A DNA stretch of 64,000 bases from Ustilaginoidea virens (taxonomy: Eukaryota > Ascomycota > Sordariomycetes > Hypocreales > Clavicipitaceae): NCBI RefSeq assembly GCF_000687475.1, contig NC_057317.1, positions 124,001-188,000 of the forward strand, written 5' to 3'. This document shows positions 12,356-24,528 of the stretch, piece after piece. The position numbers and the translations under genes are program-made. The first letter of the stretch is position 1; every line of letters begins with the position of its first letter. The notes under the pieces are model-generated. The model made no database searches. It saw nothing but the letters and a program-made list of their open reading frames with translations, and was not told where the DNA came from.

Positions 12356-13070
12356 TGTTGAAATCAGCGCCTTTTTAGCTGTATTTTGGTACTGGTCTCG
12401 CTACTGTACGACGTCTTTACGTTGAGATATCGCGGTGGCTATACCAGGCGCTATGGTGGGGCACAGCGCCCTACAACGCCGATTACAGTGGGCCACAGCG
12501 CCGGTCACGGCACCGGCACAGCGCCCCACAGCCGGCCACAGCGGCCGGTCACAGCGGGCCACAGGGCCCACAACAGGCGGCGCATTTCTACGGGATTACC
12601 AAATGGGCAAACCTTGCTAATATCAGCACTTTCGGCCTTCTATATATAGTCACCCGCTACACCGGTCATTTACAGCAAACCGATATAGGGCTTCCGGCCC
12701 GTACGGCAGGCTGTTATAGGGCATCCGGCATACCGCTATAAGCCACTGGGCTTGGTTGGGTAGGCATTGGGTAGGATATTGGGCACAGTTGGGCAGACCG
12801 ACTTTTCGTCGGGTTTTTCGCTATTTTTACGGTTTTTTATTATTTTCAACCACTTCTTCAAGATGGTAGAAATATGCCCAAAATTCCCTCTTTCTAGCTA
12901 GAATAGTCACCAACAATTAGAATCAGATTTCCCTGACATCTTTGCTTTGGTCAACCTCTTGTGCGCTTTAAATCTTTAACCAGCTCTTTGTTTTATTCTG
13001 CAACGCCTTATACGCTACTGTCGGTATCCAGTACATTTCCAACAGTGTTCTAAATTACCATTTTGCAACA
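12356..13070 (+). repeat. 5' LTR of element III (715 bp) with CACAGCG minisatellite
   Basis: Begins TGTTGAAATCAGCGCC and ends TTTTGCAACA. Comparison with 19122-19836 shows about 18 differences, every one a C/T or G/A transition, with no indels seen. Near 12460-12575 it holds many copies of a CACAGCG-type unit, which creates short spurious reading frames in both LTRs. Confidence 0.95.
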
Positions 13071-13084
13071 GGTTATGAGCCCGG
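13071..13084 (+). promoter_or_regulatory. Primer-binding site of element III, half-tRNA type
   Basis: GGTTATGAGCCCGG directly abuts the 5' LTR. It is complementary to CCGGGCTCATAACC, which matches the anticodon arm (CAU) of eukaryotic initiator tRNA-Met. This is the internal-fragment priming known from Drosophila copia and related hemiviruses. The same site recurs beside the LTRs of elements G, D and E. Confidence 0.75.
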
Positions 13085-13351
13085 TGTCTTAAGGCTTCCA
13101 GCTTAAGACTTTTTTACGCTAACTTAGGATTTTAACGCATTTGGCAGCTAACCTTCCAGAAATCTACTAATAAGGGACTGATCATCCCAGATTTAGGAAC
13201 CTAGCTACCATACCAAGCTGCAATACATCCTTTTTGCAACAGGATTTTCTAAGGTTATTCCTTAATGCAGCTTTCTTCTAGTTTTATCTAGATTTTCAGT
13301 CTTGATTTTCTTCGCATTTTTAAGACTTTCCGGCACCTTTTCTCTTCCTAT

Positions 13352-14640
13352 AATGGCCAGTCAGAACGTTCCTACCGATAACCTAAGCTATACGGCAGAG
13401 GTAGAAGAATCTAATAATAACCAGGAAATTGCCTAGCTTAGGGAAGACCAATAGGAAATGAGAAAAGAATTCAACCATAAATTTAATCGAATTAATTCTA
13501 AAATCGATTTTTTGGCTGATAAGGTGGGCACCTTAGTAGACAGACTAATCAAGCCTGCTACTAGCCTACCATCCCAGGATATGATGGATGTAGATACCTT
13601 CTAAACCCCTGTGGGTAAAGGAAATAACCCACTATTACTACCTAAAGCCTAGCAACCCCTGCCGGTTCTATCCAGCATTAGCAGCCAAGTCAGCGCTATA
13701 GCTATTAAGGAACTAGCTAAAACAGCCAATGGATTCCAGGAATCCTAAAAGCTAAAAGGGGCATCTAACTTCGACCAATGGAAACAGGCCCTTATGATTC
13801 AACTTAGGGCACTTAATATCGCCAAATTTATTGAAGAACCTTCTATTGCTAGCAAGTTTAACGATTTAGAGTAAGCACTTTTACTATTACTTATCAAGAA
13901 TAGTTGCACAGAAGGACCAGCTGCCGCTATCAACTGGTGCACTAACCTAGAGTCAGCCTTTACGTTACTCACCAAATAGTATTCTCACACATTAGACGTA
14001 CAGCGGACCCACCTATACCCTGCCTTCCATCAACTAAATTTTATAGGCTATAAGGGTACCTTAGAATCTTTCAACGCCTCCTTTAATAGCTACCTATCTA
14101 GGCTGCAAATTTTAGGCTCCTATATACAACCTTTCGACTAAATCAGCCAGTATTTACATACTATAGAAGGGGTCTTTTTTCAGTGGGCAGAACGGCACCG
14201 CATAATGATAAGAATCGCCTATACTTAGGGAAATACATCAAATATTAACCTGCAATTTTATATGGTTGATTTACTGGAAGAATAACGCATTAAAGGATCA
14301 TTAGTAGCAAGGGCTACCACCCACCTCGCAAAGATCAAAGGTGCCGCTACTAATACTAACAATAATAGCAAGCCAGCTAGTAACAATACTAGCAAGGGTA
14401 GTAAAAACACTACCAACGCCAACAAAAAGAAACAGGGGTCTTCTACCCAATAAGGGTCTTCTTCAGCCACATAAGGCAAGCCGGAAAATAAGAAGAAGAA
14501 AGAAAAGAAAGATTCAGCTAATAAAACAGATACCCCACAAAAGACCGACAAAAAGACTATTGATTCCTTCGTACTAGGGAATTATAACACTCTAAGTCTT
14601 ACACCCAGTGAGACAGCCTATTCTTCCTTCCAGGACCGCA
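13352..14640 (+). pseudogene. Element III gag, TAG-interrupted
   Basis: Begins ATGGCCAGTCAG (MASQNVPTDN) and remains in one frame for about 400 codons, with roughly ten interruptions, all TAG. It has a Copia gag core (FDQWKQALMIQLRALN, about 13765-13815) and a lysine/asparagine-rich tail before a conserved SFVLGNYNT block at the protease border. TAG occurs where Gln or Trp is expected, the direct footprint of C-to-T changes at CpA. The gag is much longer than that of elements D and E. Confidence 0.8.
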
Positions 14641-14689
14641 AATATATGCAATTTTTAGCTACCAGCTATAGTGTATAATCCGGTGGGAA

Positions 14690-16400
14690 AACGCTAATAG
14701 ATTCTTTACTCTACGATACTGGTTCTACGGTGCATATCATCAACGATAAGAAGCATTTCACTTACTTCTAACACTATACTGGAAACAGACCAGTCATTAG
14801 CATAGGTGGTGGCCCAATCAAGCCTAGTGGGTGGGGCACAGCGCGTTTTACCGTGCTACAGGCTACCAACCCACCTTAGTAGGGCACCTTAGAGCTAACC
14901 AACGCCCTTTTCATACCAGCTTTTAATATTAATATCTTTAGCGGCGTTAAACACTATCTGAATCGTGGCAGTATTTAGGGCTAAAGCCTAGTTAACAGCA
15001 ACAATAAGTGCATTAGGCTTCTTAATTTTAAGAAGTATAGCTTCTTTTTATAATAAAAAGGGGTAGATTCGCCGTCTTTACACCATACCAGCTAACTGGC
15101 TTTACATAGTATTTCGGTCGAATTACCTGCCCCAGCCAACCCAAAAGAATACAAGGAATATCCCCTGCTAGAGGATTTACCTACCCTACTAGCTGACTCG
15201 GACCATCTACTAGCTAATTCTCAAGCTAATCCACCAGCTAATTCGCAAGCTACCCTACCAGCTAGTCCTGGTTTTTCGGTGGTACCAACAGAGGCTGCTA
15301 TTCCTAATACAGCCCAACCACCACAGAGGGCCCCAGTCACCCTCGACCCAGCCCCAGCAGCTGATACTGAGTATCAAAAGCTGCTATTACTAGCCGGACT
15401 TTGGCATATCTGGCTTGGGCACATTAGAATCCAACTTTTAAAGAAAACCTGTGCATTAACCACAGGGTTACCTAATCTCAGTAAGGTAAAGGATTCTGAT
15501 TTTAACTACATCGCCTGTAAAAGGGCAAAGTCAGTTCGGCGTTTTACATTAGGGGCTATACTAGACCCGATGCACTATTTGGATATTATAGAGGGTGATA
15601 TTTTCCAAATTAATCCTCTTCTATACAACAAACGCCCCATTTGCCTCATTTTAGTTGACCGGAAATTATACTTCCATTAGGTGCATTTACTACCCAATAA
15701 GGAAGGGCCCACGGTATTCCCAGTATTACAAGGGTTCTTCCAAGGTCTTAAGAATCGCTATAGCAAATCAGCTGTTGAATTCCACTATAATGGTGGCAAG
15801 GAAATCAACGACGTCATCACAGCCTGGCTAGCTCTTAAGGGCATAGATTTTTTAACCTCTTCCCCTTACATTTATAAGCAAAATGGGTTAGCAGAACGCT
15901 CTATACGGGTCATCGTTAACCGACTTAGAGCTACTATGCTTTGGTCTCGGTTACCTTCTTACCTTTAGTCTGCAGTGATTCTTAGTATTACTACCTTAGT
16001 AAATCTAATAGCAGTCTTAAACCGTTCCTTATCACCTTTTGAGGAATTAAAGAAGGACTTTCCAGAAATTACGCACTACTACCTACCCGACCTTACTAGC
16101 TTTAGGGCTATTAGTGCGGCTGTAGAGGTGCTAATCCCTCCAGAAAAACGGGTCATCAGCCATAAGCTGGCCCCCCGGACCGAGTCAGGTAGGTTACTAG
16201 CTACGCTAGGTAACGGCACCTACCTCGTCTATATCCCACATCGCCGGGTCGTTACTAAAACCTCTTTCATTACCTTTACCTACCAAAATGAAGGTATAGG
16301 CCCTATTTTAAGTGGCCTAGAGGGCACTTTTGATTTCCAACCGCCTTCTAATTTAGAGGGGGTAAATATCGACCAAATTGCTTTAGAAGAGCCTATTTAG
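14690..16400 (+). pseudogene. Element III protease and integrase
   Basis: The aspartic protease begins near 14700 with LYDTGSTVHIIND (catalytic DTG intact). The gag-pre-integrase/integrase zinc region (WHIWLGHIRIQLLKK) is at about 15400-15450. The integrase core runs to about 15960 with a DIIEGDIF-like first acidic motif and YKQNGLAERSIRV carrying the final glutamate. The open stretches 15279-15680, 15681-15968 and 15975-16400 are separated only by single TAG codons. One zinc-binding position appears changed (GHIGI to GHIRI, C-to-Y in the distal pair). Order and motifs are typical of Copia. Confidence 0.8.
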
Positions 16401-16418
16401 AAGTCGCCTCGCCTAAAT

Positions 16419-16754
16419 ATGCCTATTTCAGGCTTAGCCGAGGGCATAGGCCTACCACAGGCCACGGATCCAACACAGCCCACAGGCCCACCACAACTAA
16501 TGGGCCTAATACAGCATACGGATCCACCACAATCAGCGGGCCTGCCACAACCAGTGGGCCTACCAATTGGCCCGCCACAGCACTCTGCAACATTTCCCAG
16601 CAATTCGCCGTTTTTCGATTCTAAATCGCTTCAGCCTAACTCAGCTTTTCAGCTTAGGCAAGATAGTCCGCTTTCACCAGCTAAGGAAAATGCGCCTTTT
16701 TCCCATACAAAAAGGCTGCAAATGCTAGGAAATGCAGAAAGCTCTCGTCACTAG
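16419..16754 (+). pseudogene. Element III Pro/Gln-rich linker between integrase and RT
   Basis: An open stretch of 111 codons encoding imperfect repeats around PPQ, TDPTQ and GLPQP, corresponding to the variable linker between Copia integrase and RT. It has no catalytic motif. Its reverse strand is also open, but that is only a consequence of the repeat. Confidence 0.6.
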
Positions 16755-17379
16755 GAATCTCAACCATAGAGATTTTCCGAATCCGTCACAAAAATAGGCA
16801 TAACCCACACAAGTGAAAATTCTGACTTACCCCACACAACAAATTTTCAATAGTCCGAATCTCAAAGCCCCACACACACTGATTTTCTGCGACTTTCCGA
16901 CACAATAGATTCTGCCTTTTCGCCCGGCTTCCTAGTAAATGCAGCATTTCACCATAGTAAAACGCTGCCTATACTAAAATATCTAAAATTCGAGAGTCCA
17001 GATATCGCATCAAATGAGAGATCGTAGGAGAGAATGTTTCGAGTACCAAAAAATAGGCCTATTACGGCTACTAGGGGTAGAAGAAGAACGCACACACGGA
17101 TACGAGACGTGCAAGGTATCCTAAATTACGGATACTATAGGTCACTTTCTGGCCCACAAGCGGACCAATAGGGCTTTTTCCCACCCACACAGCCGGAAAA
17201 CAACGGCATTTTCGGGTTCCCACCCACCCAGCCGAAAAACGACCAGATTTTCGGATACCTAGGCAGCCCCCCAGAGGCTCCCACACAGGATTTCCCCCCT
17301 TCCTATGCTTTTTACCAGCAAATATACGATATTTGCTATGCAGCAAAGATTAAGGCTGCAAAACGGGCCCCAGAAGGTG

Positions 17380-19034
17380 TGCCTAATAGCTAGAAGGAAG
17401 TCTTACACAACCCACATAAAGATAGCTAGGTTAAGGCCTTATTTTCGGAATTCGAGCAATTAATCGACTTAAATATCTTTCAATTTATACCAAAGGCTAG
17501 TATTCCTACTAGTAGGAAGATATTGCGCAACCGGCCTATTTTTCGTGTAAAGAAAGATGCGAATAATAACCCGGTTAAATATAAGGCACGATTAGTTATT
17601 AAAGGCTTTATGCAGGTATCTGGGCAAGACTTTACAGAGACCTATGCCTCTACTTCGATCCCACCAACATAGAGGATTATCCTTACTCTTGCTACTGCAA
17701 ATAACTAGGAAATAGAGCAAATCGACTTTATTAGTGCCTTTCTAAATAGTAAACTACTAGAGACGATTTATATAGAGATTCCAGCTGGTTTTCTAGAATT
17801 TGCAGAAAGCCTACTCTCACCTAACCCAGCCTTATGGTCTGACCAGCAGCGTCATCGACTTCTAGCCTTGCTTACTAAGGTTGGATATAACCCCTCTGCA
17901 TCACAGGTCATATTATTGAAGAAAGCCTTGTATAGGCTAAAACAAGGCCCTCGCGAGTGGCAGTTACGGTTAAAAGACCTTCTAGTACAAGAAGGCTTTA
18001 AGCCGTTACTTTCTGATGCTGCCGTCTTCTATAATAAAGGAACGCATACCTTTATTATGACCTATATGGATAACTACTTGATTGTTGGTCCGGACCTTAG
18101 CTATATTGACCAGCTTAAGGCCAAATTCCATAAGGTTTATGCTATAGAAGACCGAAGACCTGCCTCCTTCTTTCTTAGAGTGCAGATTATTAGGGATAGA
18201 GAAAAGGGCCTATTATAGCTACACCAATCGCAATTTATTACAGAAGTCCTTAAGAAATTCAACCTTAAGGATGCACGACCGCATCTAATCCCACTACAGC
18301 CCGGTATACTTACTGAGTCTAAGGCTGGTAATATGCCGCTGGATGCTAATAATCAACACTTATTCCAGCAGCTAGTAGGAACAGCGATATGGTTAATGAT
18401 AATGTCAAGACCTGACCTTGCCTTTCCAACGCAATACCTATCACGATATATGCAACAGGCTTCCACTACACAGCTTAATGCTGCTAAAGGCGCTTTTCGC
18501 TACTTAGCTGGTACGGCAAATACAGCCATTTGTTACCGTTACCGAGCCGCTAAAGCTACCGTAGTATTAGCTGCATTTTCTGACAGCGATTTTGCTAGAT
18601 GCCAGCTAACTTCTAAGTCCACTAGTGGTTATCTTACTACCTTGAATGGTGGGCCTATTAGCTGGAGGTCAAAACGGTCTTCAACTATAGTTTTATCAAC
18701 GCTTGAAGCCGAGTCTGATGCAATGCTTAAGGCGCTTCGCGAAGTGGAATGGATATCTAATTTATTTAAAGAAATCCAGGTCGATATTCAACGCCCGATA
18801 CCACTATATTGCGATAACCAAAGGTCTATTTCTAATGCAAATGACCCAAATCAGCATGCCCGCACTAAGCATACCTTGCTTAAATTCCGGTATATACGTG
18901 AGAAGGCCTACGGTGGCCTAGTAAAAATATCTTATTTACCCACGACAGATATGCCTGCGGATGGACTTACCAAACCACTTCCAAGCCCGAAATTCCCCAT
19001 ATTTCGGCAGCTATTAAGGCTGCAATCCCTATAG
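17380..19034 (+). pseudogene. Element III reverse transcriptase and RNase H
   Basis: RT fingers begin near 17400, and KARLVIKGFMQVSGQDF lies at about 17580-17635. RT palm ALYRLKQGPREW is at about 17925-17965. The catalytic box near 18060-18090 reads YMDNYLIVG, with the second aspartate replaced by asparagine (a G-to-A change). Copia RNase H follows without a stop from 18333 to 19034, with SDSDFARCQLTSKSTSGY and the ADGLTKPL C-terminal motif. The 233-codon open frame shows light damage, but the RT active-site change should abolish polymerase activity. Confidence 0.88.
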
Positions 19035-19121
19035 CATCATCATCTTTTTTTTCTGATTTTTTACAGGGTTTCTTTCTTTTATTCTAACGCTAGGATTAGC
19101 CATATTGCTAATCAGAGGGGG

Positions 19122-19836
19122 TGTTGAAATCAGCGCCTTTTTAGCTGTATTTTGGTACTGGTCTCGCTACCGTACGACGTCTTTACGTTGAGATATCGCG
19201 GTGGCTATACCAGGCGCTATGGTGGGGCACAGCGCCCCACAACGCCGATTACAGTGGGCCACAGCGCCGGTCACGGCACCGGCACAGCGCCCCACAGCCG
19301 GCCACAGCGGCCGGTCACAGCGGGCCACAGGGCCCACAACAGGCGGCGCATTTCTACGGGATTACCAAATAGGCAAACCTTGCTAATATCAGCACTTTCG
19401 GCCTTCTACATACAGTCACCCGCTACACCGGTCATTTACGGCAGACCGATATAGGGCTTCCGGCCCGTACGGCAGGCTGTTATAGGGCATCCGGCACACC
19501 GCTATAAGCCACTGGGCTTGGTTGGGTAGGCATTGGGTAGGATATTGGGCACGGTTAGGCAGACCGACTTTTCGTCGGGTTTTTCGCTATTTTTGCGGTT
19601 TTTCATTATTTTCAACCACTTCTTCAAGATGGTAGAAATATACCCAAAATTCCCTCTTTCTAGCTAGAATAGTCACCAACAATTAGAATCAGATTTCCCT
19701 GACATCTTTGCTCTGGTCAACCTCTTGTGCGCTTTAAATCTTTAACCAGCTCTTTATTTTATTCTGCAACGCCTTATACGCCACTGTCGGTATCCAGTAC
19801 ATTTCCAACAGTGTTCTGAATCACCATTTTGCAACA
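19122..19836 (+). repeat. 3' LTR of element III (715 bp)
   Basis: Pairs with 12356-13070 over its full length. It is preceded by the polypurine tract AGAGGGGG and followed by the target duplication AGACT. Confidence 0.95.
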
Positions 19837-19841
19837 AGACT

Positions 19842-21308
19842 AAAGAGTAGATCGCAGATTATACTCTGAATGCCTATAGAGTACTACTTTACCGGGGCCG
19901 GATTTAGCTCCCTTTATTCGAGCTATTAATAACTATAATAATCTAATGATGCTATAACTCCCCTACTGCGGGGCACCTAGGGAAGAATATAACCTTCTAA
20001 TTCCTATAATAGGACTACTACTTCGATAGCATATCGTCTGAGGTAGCTTAATTTATTCAGAATTGCTAATACTGCGGGGCGCATAAGAGTCGCTAGTTAC
20101 AATAGGGCCTACTCCAGCCCTTATTAATCCCAGATCGGTTTTAGTCTTAAATTTCTATTAATTTTATAACTAACCTCCTAGCCCGTAATGCCTCCGACCT
20201 ATATTACCTAATAGTTATTACCGACCGCCTATCTAAGTACGTTCAGCTTAAGGCGATACACTCGATACAAGTAGAAGATTATATAGAATAGTTTTTCGAT
20301 TACTAGTAGCGATACTATAGGTTCCCCGCCTAGATTATTAGCGATAGAGGTTCGGATTAAGTAGGCTAATTCTAGATTACGATATATAAGGCTATCGGAA
20401 CCGACCAACTCCTCTCGACTATATACTACCTATAGACCAATAGTAGCATAGAGCATATAAACTAGGAGGTCTAGGCTATTTTATGCGTTAAAATAGCGTT
20501 TAATTAGTACGATTGGCCTTAATATCTTGCGATTTATCAATACGCTCTAAATAACCATACTTCTTTAGTCACCAGATATAGTCTGAACCATCTCCTAAAT
20601 AGCTTTAATTCTCCTATTATAGTACCTTCCCCCGATATTATACCGAGTTTAACGACCCCTAAGGGGCGCGCAGTATGCTTCCTAGCTATAATGCGGGAGG
20701 GGGGTAAACTCGCTTAGGCTGCTATTGCCTTTACTTAGTAGCAGTAGTAGGATGCGACGAACCGCTCCTAACGCCTAGCGGAATGCTACTAAATCGGGGA
20801 CTAAGTCTAGCTAAGCCTATAGAATATTAAAACTAACCGGCCTTATAAGAAGCTCGACTAGGTATCTGCTAAATATACTATTGTAGCTGTTCTATCCCCG
20901 CTTAATATCCGACTCAATATTCCTAATAGTATCTACCTGGTTTTTCACGTTAATCTTATAGAATATGCCGCTTCTAACCCGCTGCCGAGCCAAATACTTA
21001 TAGATACTAGACCCAGTCCCCTACTAGTCCTACTAGAGGACTCTAATACCCCGCACAAGGAATTCAAGGTTAAGGAGATACTAACTGCTAAAAACGCTCG
21101 GGGTTATAGCGGCAAATATAATATGCTAGTAAAATGGAAGGGGTACGATTCGCCGACTTAGGAACTACTAGAGAACTTCGAGGATACTATAGCGCGGGAG
21201 GCATTTAAAGCTAAATGGGGGGATATTCGGATATATAATAGACCCGGTCGAACCCTATAGCAACCCCGATATAGAAACGGATGAAATTTTTCCCAGAGAA
21301 GGGGGGTA
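19842..21308 (+). pseudogene. Gypsy II integrase and chromodomain, continued after element III
   Basis: Resumes the Gypsy polyprotein. The integrase zinc region is near 19930-20090, and the core begins near 20140 with an ISINFITNLL block (D-to-N in the usual first-aspartate motif ISIDFI). A C-terminal chromodomain lies at about 21070-21210, with NMLVKWKGYDSPT followed by a TAG where tryptophan is expected and then ELLENFEDT. Chromodomains on chromoviral integrases are known to target heterochromatin marks, which fits the insertion into an older transposon. Many TAG codons make it defective. Confidence 0.8.
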
Positions 21309-21562
21309 TATTACAGACTCGGGCTATGCCTGTATTATAGATTGACTGAGGCTCGGGCTGCGCTTATGCCTAGTCCGAAACGGATGACATCAGGTAGATG
21401 CGCGGGCCTATAGGGCAATATTAGGGCTCTAGCCCGCGCTACATACAGATGTATATAGACTGCGGAAGGGACCCGATTCGGGCTCTTCTCCCTTCCTCTT
21501 TAGTTTTATCAATACATCCGATTGACGCCTATTCGCAGTCGCCCTAGGGCCAGTCCGTCACA
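21309..21562 (+). repeat. 3' LTR of element II (254 bp)
   Basis: Pairs with 8436-8689. It is preceded by a GAGAAGGGGGG polypurine tract and followed by the target duplication GATCC. Confidence 0.93.
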
Positions 21563-21567
21563 GATCC

Positions 21568-24523
21568 TTATTAATGGGAATATGCCTACTAAATAGCTAG
21601 TAAAAGCTCTTTATTAAAAGTATCCTGCCTTTAAGGAAAAAATCCTCAATCGAATAGTAAAAGCATAAGAATAGAATAAATATTTTGATTTTCTAATAAC
21701 TATTAAATATATTCAGTAGAAATAAAAGCTAGAAGAGAAAGGGAAGGTTAGTAATAGTCATACAGCATTTATAACTAACGATACTAAACCTTTATTATAA
21801 GCCGCTTCTAGCGATACTTTAGCTTTATCTTCGGCAGAGAAAAAGACCTATAAATACTATAGTAAGCCCTATATAGTAAAGGGGCCTTATTATAAGAATT
21901 ATTAGATATTAACTCTATCGATAGCTCCAAACTACTTAAAAGATAGGATTAATAAGAAAAGCCAGGAAGCCGTATATAAAAAGATAAAAAAGGAATCTAA
22001 AGAGGTATAAGATATATTTAAAGCCTTTTAAGATAAATATAAAGGCAAAGGCAAAGGCAAAAGTAATAATAATAATAATAAGGAAGAAGATAAATTAATA
22101 GAGAAAGAAAAGGAAGATAAAGTATTTATAATATCTATTCTTTCCATAGGAACTCACCTAGATAATTTAGGCCTTTTGAAGTCTTATATTATACTCGATA
22201 GTAGCGCTTTAACGCACGTTTTTAACGATATAAAGTGGTTTACTAATATCGACTATAATATCGACGAGTATATCGTTCGTGATACTTATAATAATATTTT
22301 GAAAGTCCTTAGTATTAGCTCTATTCGAATTATATTATAGGATAGAAGGGCTATTACCTTTACCGATATTCTATATAATCTGACGATTATAGCGAATCTT
22401 CTTACTATAAAAAAGATAAGAAATAAAGGATTATTCTAGAATAACGAAATCGATAAAATTTACCTATAGAAAAATAGTTAATAAGAAGTGATCTTTTAAG
22501 TTTCTTAGGTGGAAGAAAGGCCTTATATCCTCTATTAAAGTAGCGGAAATAATATGCCTATAGATGAATTCATCATAAGGGCTCAAAATAAAGCCTTAAT
22601 TATTAATAAAGCCTATTTAGCTCGAGGAGATAGCCGCTAGCCCAAAACTTCGATAAAAACGCCTTATGCTATCTAGCATATATATTTTAGGCACCTAGGT
22701 CGGGATTTAATAGATCGTATCTTTAAGGATATATTATAGATGCCTAAGGAAAAAGAAGCTTTAAATTATAAGGTTTATAGCAGTATGAAAATCGTGAAGT
22801 AGATATTACGATTATCTTATAAGCTCTCGATACCTTAAAAACCCTTTAAAGTGGTCTTTTCCGATCTATTTCTATAAGCTATTACTTTTAATAGTGATAA
22901 ATATATAGCGTTATTTACCTGCTGATTTATAGGAATAAAATATATTTTTATGATACCTAGAAAGACCGACCTACCTAAATGCTAGCTAATCTTCGAGAAT
23001 CGAGTTTTACGCCTATACGATATGGCGATCGCGATGGTTATCTCTAATAACGAAATAGCGCTTTAGACTAGTAATAGTCGGGAAGAAGCTAAGCGGAAAG
23101 GCATTATAATTCGAAATTCGAGCCTTAATTATTAATATTAGAATGGTTATGCTGAATGTTCTAGGGGGGTGTTAAAGACGAAGATGGCCCTTCTCAATAT
23201 ATAAGTAGGCTTTCCTAAGGAGTTATAGCCCATTATAGCCGAAATAGCGGTATATTTACTAAATTAAAGCCCTAGGAAGTCGGAAAGACCTTACGATAAC
23301 TAGAAGTTACCTTTTTAAATGCTTCAACTTTAGCTCCGTAATAATAAGCCCGCCTGGAAATACCTACCGGTAGATATTCGTCTATAAATTTACTACCTCC
23401 GCGCCTATAGATATAAGGCTTTCGTAATGACTCGCGATAGGATATTGCAAAAAGGCCCGAAACTTAACTAAAGAGCTTACATCGGGTATTTAGTAGGCTA
23501 CATCTCGACTACTTAATACCTAATTTAAGTGCCTTCGTTAAAAAGAAGCTGCTAGTTTAATTCTAGCTATATTATATTCGATAAGACTATATTTTATTAA
23601 GATAAATGCCACTTACCGATTTCTAAATAATAGAAGGAGGCCCTAAATAGCCTTATCGGTAATATTGAAGAAATACCTATTGTTAACGACTTTAAACTCG
23701 TATTATCTAGAAATTTAATTAAAAATATCTTTACTAACGATCCTATTATTGAATAGGCACTAGAGGTATAAAATGAAGCTACTAATAATGCCCCTTAACC
23801 GATGGAAATTAATCTTAAGGTTATAGATTACCCTAAAGAAGCTATCGCTTAAGCGATATTGCTATCCCCGCTATTTTTGCCTAAGCCTAACGATAAACTT
23901 AAGCCGATTACTCCCTTTAATGATATATTCTTTATAAAGCTTGAAGGAAACGCTTATAATATTTTCGCAGCTTTTATCGCGAAGCCTTTAGCTATAATAG
24001 AGGCACTATATATTATAAATATACCTAAAGAGCCGGCGATATAAAAGGAGCTTAGGAAGCACCCTAAACGTAAGGAATTTATTACTGCTGCGAAAGAAGA
24101 ATATTTAAAGGTTATAAACGGGGAGATTAGGTGTATTATTTAACGAAATGATTTATCTATCGACCCTTAGATTAAGCTATTGGACCTAAAGTGGGTATTT
24201 ACCTGTAAATAGGACTAAGATGGGTATTTCACCGGTTATAAGGCACGATTGTGCGTTCGTAGTAATTAATAACCCTATGATCTTTATAATATCTAGGCAG
24301 TAGCGCTTGCGGTATGTATATTTCGGCTTCTTATGGTGTTGATATGCTTTTTTAACCTGGAAACATACTAATATGACTTTATTACGGCCTTTCTTAATGT
24401 ATTACTTAATGAGACTATCTATTGCAAATAACCCGATGGATTCTATAATAGTTTTATATTTATCAGGTTATTGCGTGCCTTATACGGGCTTCGAAGGTCT
24501 CCGCTATTATAGTTTAAAGAGTT
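21568..24523 (+). pseudogene. Element I gag, protease, integrase and RT start, RIP-degraded
   Basis: Continuation of element I after Gypsy II. A gag zinc knuckle near 21850-21905 has its cysteine codons changed to tyrosine (reads YKYYSKPYIVKGPYY). A protease-like region is near 22180-22230 and a gag-pre-integrase segment near 22660-22730. The integrase core is at about 22840-23170, and RT fingers near 24180-24330 include FNVLLNETIYCK. It stops at the ATTAC duplication, where element IV entered inside RT. Stops are dense and mostly TAG/TAA. Confidence 0.75.
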
Positions 24524-24528
24524 ATTAC

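Larger units (their letters stand above)
12356..19836 (+). mobile_element. LTR retrotransposon III (Copia), youngest of the left stack
   Basis: A 7,481-bp Copia element inserted in the Gypsy element between RNase H and integrase, with target duplication AGACT (12351-12355 and 19837-19841). LTRs are exactly 715 bp each. A half-tRNA primer-binding site follows the 5' LTR and an AGAGGGGG polypurine tract precedes the 3' LTR. It carries full-length gag and pol in Copia order: gag, protease, integrase, a long proline/glutamine-rich linker, RT, RNase H. Fewer stops than in I and II suggest later insertion, as the nesting requires. It is still defective, with TAG interruptions and an altered RT active site. 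Confidence 0.95.
8436..21562 (+). mobile_element. LTR retrotransposon II (Ty3/Gypsy chromovirus)
   Basis: Gypsy element inserted in element I, with 254-bp LTRs and target duplication GATCC (8431-8435 and 21563-21567). Excluding element III it is about 5.6 kb. Order on the plus strand: gag with a CCHC knuckle (about 9774-9815), protease (about 10090-10400), reverse transcriptase (about 10660-11300) with an intact YLDDILVY catalytic box at about 11229-11257, RNase H (about 11660-11900), integrase (interrupted at 12355 and resumed at 19842) and a C-terminal chromodomain (about 21070-21210). Integrase after RNase H plus a chromodomain defines a chromovirus. Many codons are TAG where Gln or Trp is expected, so it is defective. 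Confidence 0.92.

Noticed and set aside
12386..12649. Open frames in the LTRs of element III (also at 19152-19454)
   Set aside because: They lie in the CACAGCG minisatellite of an LTR and start with no gene context.
13352..19034. In-frame TAG codons throughout otherwise open retroelement frames, suggesting stop-codon reassignment or readthrough
   Set aside because: The gene-island CDSs use ordinary stops and have no internal TAG. TAG in the elements sits at expected Gln/Trp codons together with other CpA-to-TpA changes, so RIP explains it.
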